This document shows, piece by piece, positions 61,386 through 64,000 of a stretch of 64,000 bases of DNA. Source of the stretch: SFWF01 sp045636705 (GTDB taxonomy: Bacteria; Bacillota; Clostridia; Oscillospirales; Acutalibacteraceae); NCBI GenBank assembly GCA_045636705.1, contig JAZTYA010000011.1, forward strand, positions 1-64,000. The letters are read 5' to 3'. Every line of letters starts with the position of its first letter. The stretch's first letter is position 1. The position numbers and the translations under genes were made by a program. Below the pieces are notes generated by a model. It was given only the letters and a program-made list of their open reading frames with translations, ran no database searches and was not told where the DNA came from.

Positions 61386-62441
61386 CTATCTTGCTCTAAA
61401 TAAAACCATTAGTTTTTGTAAAAAGTATAATTTGTATTTCATTGCAAAGGCAAATGCTGCCTGTTTCTTTGGCAAACGATACCAAGGATAATTCCTTAAA
61501 GCATCTGTTATCATTTTGCTTTTGCAAATCATTTTAAGCCTTTTTAAAAGAACAGAATATTTTATATTTTGTTCCTTAGCGTACATTATTTCCTGAGAGC
61601 ATAAAATTCTGCCATAGCCTTGAATAAGACGGTTTAAATATAGGCTATATTCTTCTGCTTTAAAGACGTCTTTAATGTGATTTTCTATTTCCGAAATGAA
61701 ACCTTGTACCATTGAAAAGCGGTCACTTCGATATGATTTAGAAAAGGACTCATCGTTTCTTCTATAGCAATAAAAAGCTTTAGGAATGCCTACGGCTTTA
61801 TCAATTTGTTTGATAAAATCCACCATAAAAATCGCGTCTTCGCTCATAACTTTACGCTCGGATAAAAACTCAAGCTTTTTATCTACGATTACCGAACGTT
61901 TAAAGAGATTTTTACAGGTGCTAACGCCGTATCGACTGTCGTCAGGCTCGTGTGGTAAAGCGCCGACTATACCTAAGAGAAGATTCTTTATATCCTCATT
62001 TTCAAAGATGGTTTCCTTATCGAAATAATGCTTTTCTTCGTATTCTCCACTTTTTCCAAAGGTGTTACCACCGACAAAGCAAATGCCTGAAAGCACCAGG
62101 TCTGCACTATTCTTTAGCGCAGTATCGTAAAGGGTTTCATACATATTAGGCTTTATAAAATCGTCCGAATCGACAAAGCCTATATATTCCCCGGTGGCAG
62201 CTTTAATTCCCGTGTTTCTTGCAAATCCGGGACCTGCATTTTCTTTATGTATTACACGAATTCTCTCATCATTTTTTGCCAAAGTGTCACAGAGGTTGGC
62301 ACACTCTTCCTTCGAGCCGTCATCAACAAGAATAATCTCAATTTCCCTTAAGGTCTGGGAAGTAATTGAAGTGATACATTCTTCTAAATATTTTTCTGTA
62401 TTATAAACGGGTAGGATAACGCTCACTTTAGGTGTTGCCAT
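61386..62441 (-). CDS. GT2 glycosyltransferase
   Basis: 351 residues. KVSVILPVYNTEKYLEECIT, IILVDDGSKEECANLCD, GPGFARNTGIKAATGEYIGF and VDSDDFIKPNMYETL mark the family. Similar in layout to the neighbour at 60353 (same motif order), so the two may be old duplicates. Confidence 0.9.
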   Translation of the reverse strand: MATPKVSVILPVYNTEKYLEECITSITSQTLREIEIILVDDGSKEECANLCDTLAKNDERIRVIHKENAGPGFARNTGIKAATGEYIGFVDSDDFIKPNMYETLYDTALKNSADLVLSGICFVGGNTFGKSGEYEEKHYFDKETIFENEDIKNLLLGIVGALPHEPDDSRYGVSTCKNLFKRSVIVDKKLEFLSERKVMSEDAIFMVDFIKQIDKAVGIPKAFYCYRRNDESFSKSYRSDRFSMVQGFISEIENHIKDVFKAEEYSLYLNRLIQGYGRILCSQEIMYAKEQNIKYSVLLKRLKMICKSKMITDALRNYPWYRLPKKQAAFAFAMKYKLYFLQKLMVLFRAR

Positions 62442-62452
62442 TTTTTCACCTC

Positions 62453-63658
62453 TTACTTTTTAATTTCGTTATATTTGTTTACTAAAATATCAGCATAAGC
62501 GCCGACTTCAATTATTTCGTCTTTTCTTATTTGACAGTTTTGGAGCATATTGTTATAAAGCTCGTCGTCACTAAACACCTTGTCAATTGCTTTAGCAATG
62601 GCTTCCGGTGTTGGTTCGTCAATTAAGAGTCCGGTTTTCTCATCCTCTACTAATTCTGCCATACCACCACTATTCATAGTAATAACGGGCACGCCGAAAG
62701 AATGTGTTTCGAGTATGTTTAAAGGACAATTTTCATACCAGACAGACGGCAAAATCATTACCTTCGCATTAGCGATAAGTGAAATTAGTTGGTCGCCTGA
62801 AAGGAAGCCTAACATTTTAACGTTAGGAATATTTTTAAGGCACTCGTCGTCAGGTCCGTTTCCTGCTACCATAAAAGAAACGTTTGGAAGAAGCTTTGCA
62901 GCTTTTGCTAAAATATCTACTCCCTTTTCAACCGACAGTCTGCTTGCAAATGCCACGTAAGGCTTTTCTAAAGTTTCCTTTTTAGGTAAAGGCTTCTTTA
63001 CAATAAAATTATGTATTGTAAAGGTTTTACCCTTAAAAAGGCTTGATGCGCTTAAAAGTTTACTTTCTAAAAATTTGCTTGGGCAAACGTATAAATCAAC
63101 CTTTTTATAGGTTTTAAGCAAGGAATAAAGCTTTGCCTCAATTGAGCCGATAAGACTTTTTACACGAGATGAGTGTATGCAATTATATTTAAGACAATTA
63201 AACTTCGAGCCATTAATACAACGCTCGCAAGGCTTAGTTTCCTTAAGGCTATATAAAAGATGGTTAGGACAAATCATTTGATAGTCGTGCACCGTTTGTA
63301 CTAGCGGGATATTACGCTTTTTTATAGCGTAAATAATCGACGGAGTAAGCTGAAAGTTGATATTATTCATATGAACGATATCAGGTTTAAAACTATCAAG
63401 AACCTGACCTATTTTTCTTGCCGCCTCAAAAGAATAGATGATTTTAAAGGGGTAAAGAAATCTAGCTAACCCGGTAGAGTGAAAGTCCATATTAGTTGTA
63501 TATAAATTTTCACTGTTTCCAACCGTATTATTTTCATCATACATACCGAAGAACTCAATTTCATGTCCTTTTTTCCTTAGTTCTTCAGCAAGTTTTAGCA
63601 TATAGGTTTCGCAACCGCCTCTTGGATAAAGAAACTTGTTTACCATTAGTATCTTCAT
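62453..63658 (-). CDS. GT4 glycosyltransferase
   Basis: 401 residues, GT-B fold. KFLYPRGGCETYMLKLAEEL, HDYQMICPNHLL with the Cys-rich insert CERCINGSKFNCLKYNC, then LSVEKGVDILAKAA and the GT4 end motif ENCPLNILETHSFGVPVI. Uses a nucleotide sugar to extend the lipid-linked oligosaccharide. Overlaps the next gene by 4 bases. Confidence 0.9.
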   Translation of the reverse strand: MKILMVNKFLYPRGGCETYMLKLAEELRKKGHEIEFFGMYDENNTVGNSENLYTTNMDFHSTGLARFLYPFKIIYSFEAARKIGQVLDSFKPDIVHMNNINFQLTPSIIYAIKKRNIPLVQTVHDYQMICPNHLLYSLKETKPCERCINGSKFNCLKYNCIHSSRVKSLIGSIEAKLYSLLKTYKKVDLYVCPSKFLESKLLSASSLFKGKTFTIHNFIVKKPLPKKETLEKPYVAFASRLSVEKGVDILAKAAKLLPNVSFMVAGNGPDDECLKNIPNVKMLGFLSGDQLISLIANAKVMILPSVWYENCPLNILETHSFGVPVITMNSGGMAELVEDEKTGLLIDEPTPEAIAKAIDKVFSDDELYNNMLQNCQIRKDEIIEVGAYADILVNKYNEIKK

Positions 63659-64000
63659 AAGATTGAGTCCCCTTCTGCAGTTTTATTTGCGTCGGATACG
63701 TGTCCGAATATTTTCATTTCGGTTTCTTGAACCTCTTTATCAAAGCCGTTGCCTATCATTAAAATTGCAAGCACCGTTGTAAGCAATGGATAGTTCATTG
63801 TATTATCAGTTGAAGAAACAATAACCAAATAAACCGTTAAAGAAAAGGCTAAAATTGCATTTTCTATATTTCCGTTTTTACCGAAATAACAAACTCTGAA
63901 TATTGTCATGGAAGCTAGCCATAAAATATAGCCCCAAAATCCCAAATCGATAAAATACTGTAAAAAGTCGTTATGAACCGCATTAACACCGACAGACATA
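63655..64000 (-). CDS. O-antigen ligase/polymerase-like membrane protein, C-terminal part (cut by window edge)
   Basis: The frame is open to the window edge, so the first Met at 63999 is probably internal. VHNDFLQYFIDLGFWGYILW is the conserved loop and helix of Wzy/WaaL-like proteins, followed by two or three helices. It would polymerise or ligate the repeat units assembled by the cluster. Confidence 0.75.
   Translation of the reverse strand, partial: MSVGVNAVHNDFLQYFIDLGFWGYILWLASMTIFRVCYFGKNGNIENAILAFSLTVYLVIVSSTDNTMNYPLLTTVLAILMIGNGFDKEVQETEMKIFGHVSDANKTAEGDSIL

Noticed and set aside
1..64000. CRISPR arrays, tRNA or rRNA genes, transposases, prophage genes
   Set aside because: No regularly spaced repeats, cloverleaf or rRNA sequences, or recombinase-like frames were seen on either strand.

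Overview
The window is a compact, AT-rich bacterial chromosome segment with strong Shine-Dalgarno sites, frequent TTG starts, short gene overlaps and many intrinsic terminators. The gene set points to an anaerobic, diderm-free Firmicute of the class Clostridia, most like an uncultured gut Oscillospirales-type organism: a clostridial-order rnfCDGEAB operon, an Asp23/fakA/recG cluster, a PdaB-like spore polysaccharide deacetylase, YfhO, a YmfF/YmfH-like M16 pair, and sugar catabolism without respiratory genes. The genus cannot be fixed from sequence alone. I see no rRNA, tRNA, CRISPR array, transposase or prophage.

Layout. 1-4.2 kb (minus): the start of rpoB with its own consensus promoter, and a translationally coupled prmA-prfB-FKBP lipoprotein-PPTase operon. 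4.3-12 kb: a divergent Ca-type P-ATPase, a GH3 beta-glucosidase facing an AraC regulator, an MFS transporter and an ICMT-like methyltransferase. 12-14.2 kb: ApbE flavin transferase and a two-repeat lipoprotein. 14.3-20.2 kb: pyruvate kinase, nagA plus a ROK-like kinase (amino-sugar use), nadE, a small C39-like protein, a flavin reductase. 20.3-27.7 kb: ymdB, an orphan solute-binding lipoprotein, asp23, fakA-like, recG and a metal exporter. 27.7-32.3 kb: yfhO, then an accessory patch with a truncated copy of the polysaccharide deacetylase gene, an AT-rich membrane-protein gene, a palindromic repeat element and the intact deacetylase. 32.4-39.1 kb: rnfCDGEAB followed by NusG_II and Gx-transporter genes. 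39.1-41.6 kb: azlCD, a 45-residue Asn/Gln/Lys-rich gene, and a VanZ-like gene behind a strongly structured leader and terminator. 41.6-47.5 kb (minus): htrA, folD, lgt and two M16 peptidases. 47.6-54.5 kb: a tiny membrane protein, glycogen phosphorylase and GH13 glucosidase, and an ECF sigma/anti-sigma/lipoprotein module. 54.5-64 kb (minus): a polysaccharide cluster with acyl/acetyltransferases, five glycosyltransferases, an EAL protein and a Wzy/ligase-like protein cut by the window edge.

How the parts fit. ApbE, the duplicated lipoprotein, RnfG and RnfD probably form one flavin-based redox set: ApbE would attach FMN to threonines of the others. All five candidate threonines here sit in motifs with Ala or Val where the textbook motif has Ser/Thr, which is the most interesting protein-level pattern in the window. 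At the nucleic-acid level the best candidate for something undescribed is the 5' leader of the VanZ-like gene (about 40656-40833): a 17-bp helix starting at the predicted transcription start, two inner helices, competing pairings and an intrinsic terminator directly before the ribosome binding site.
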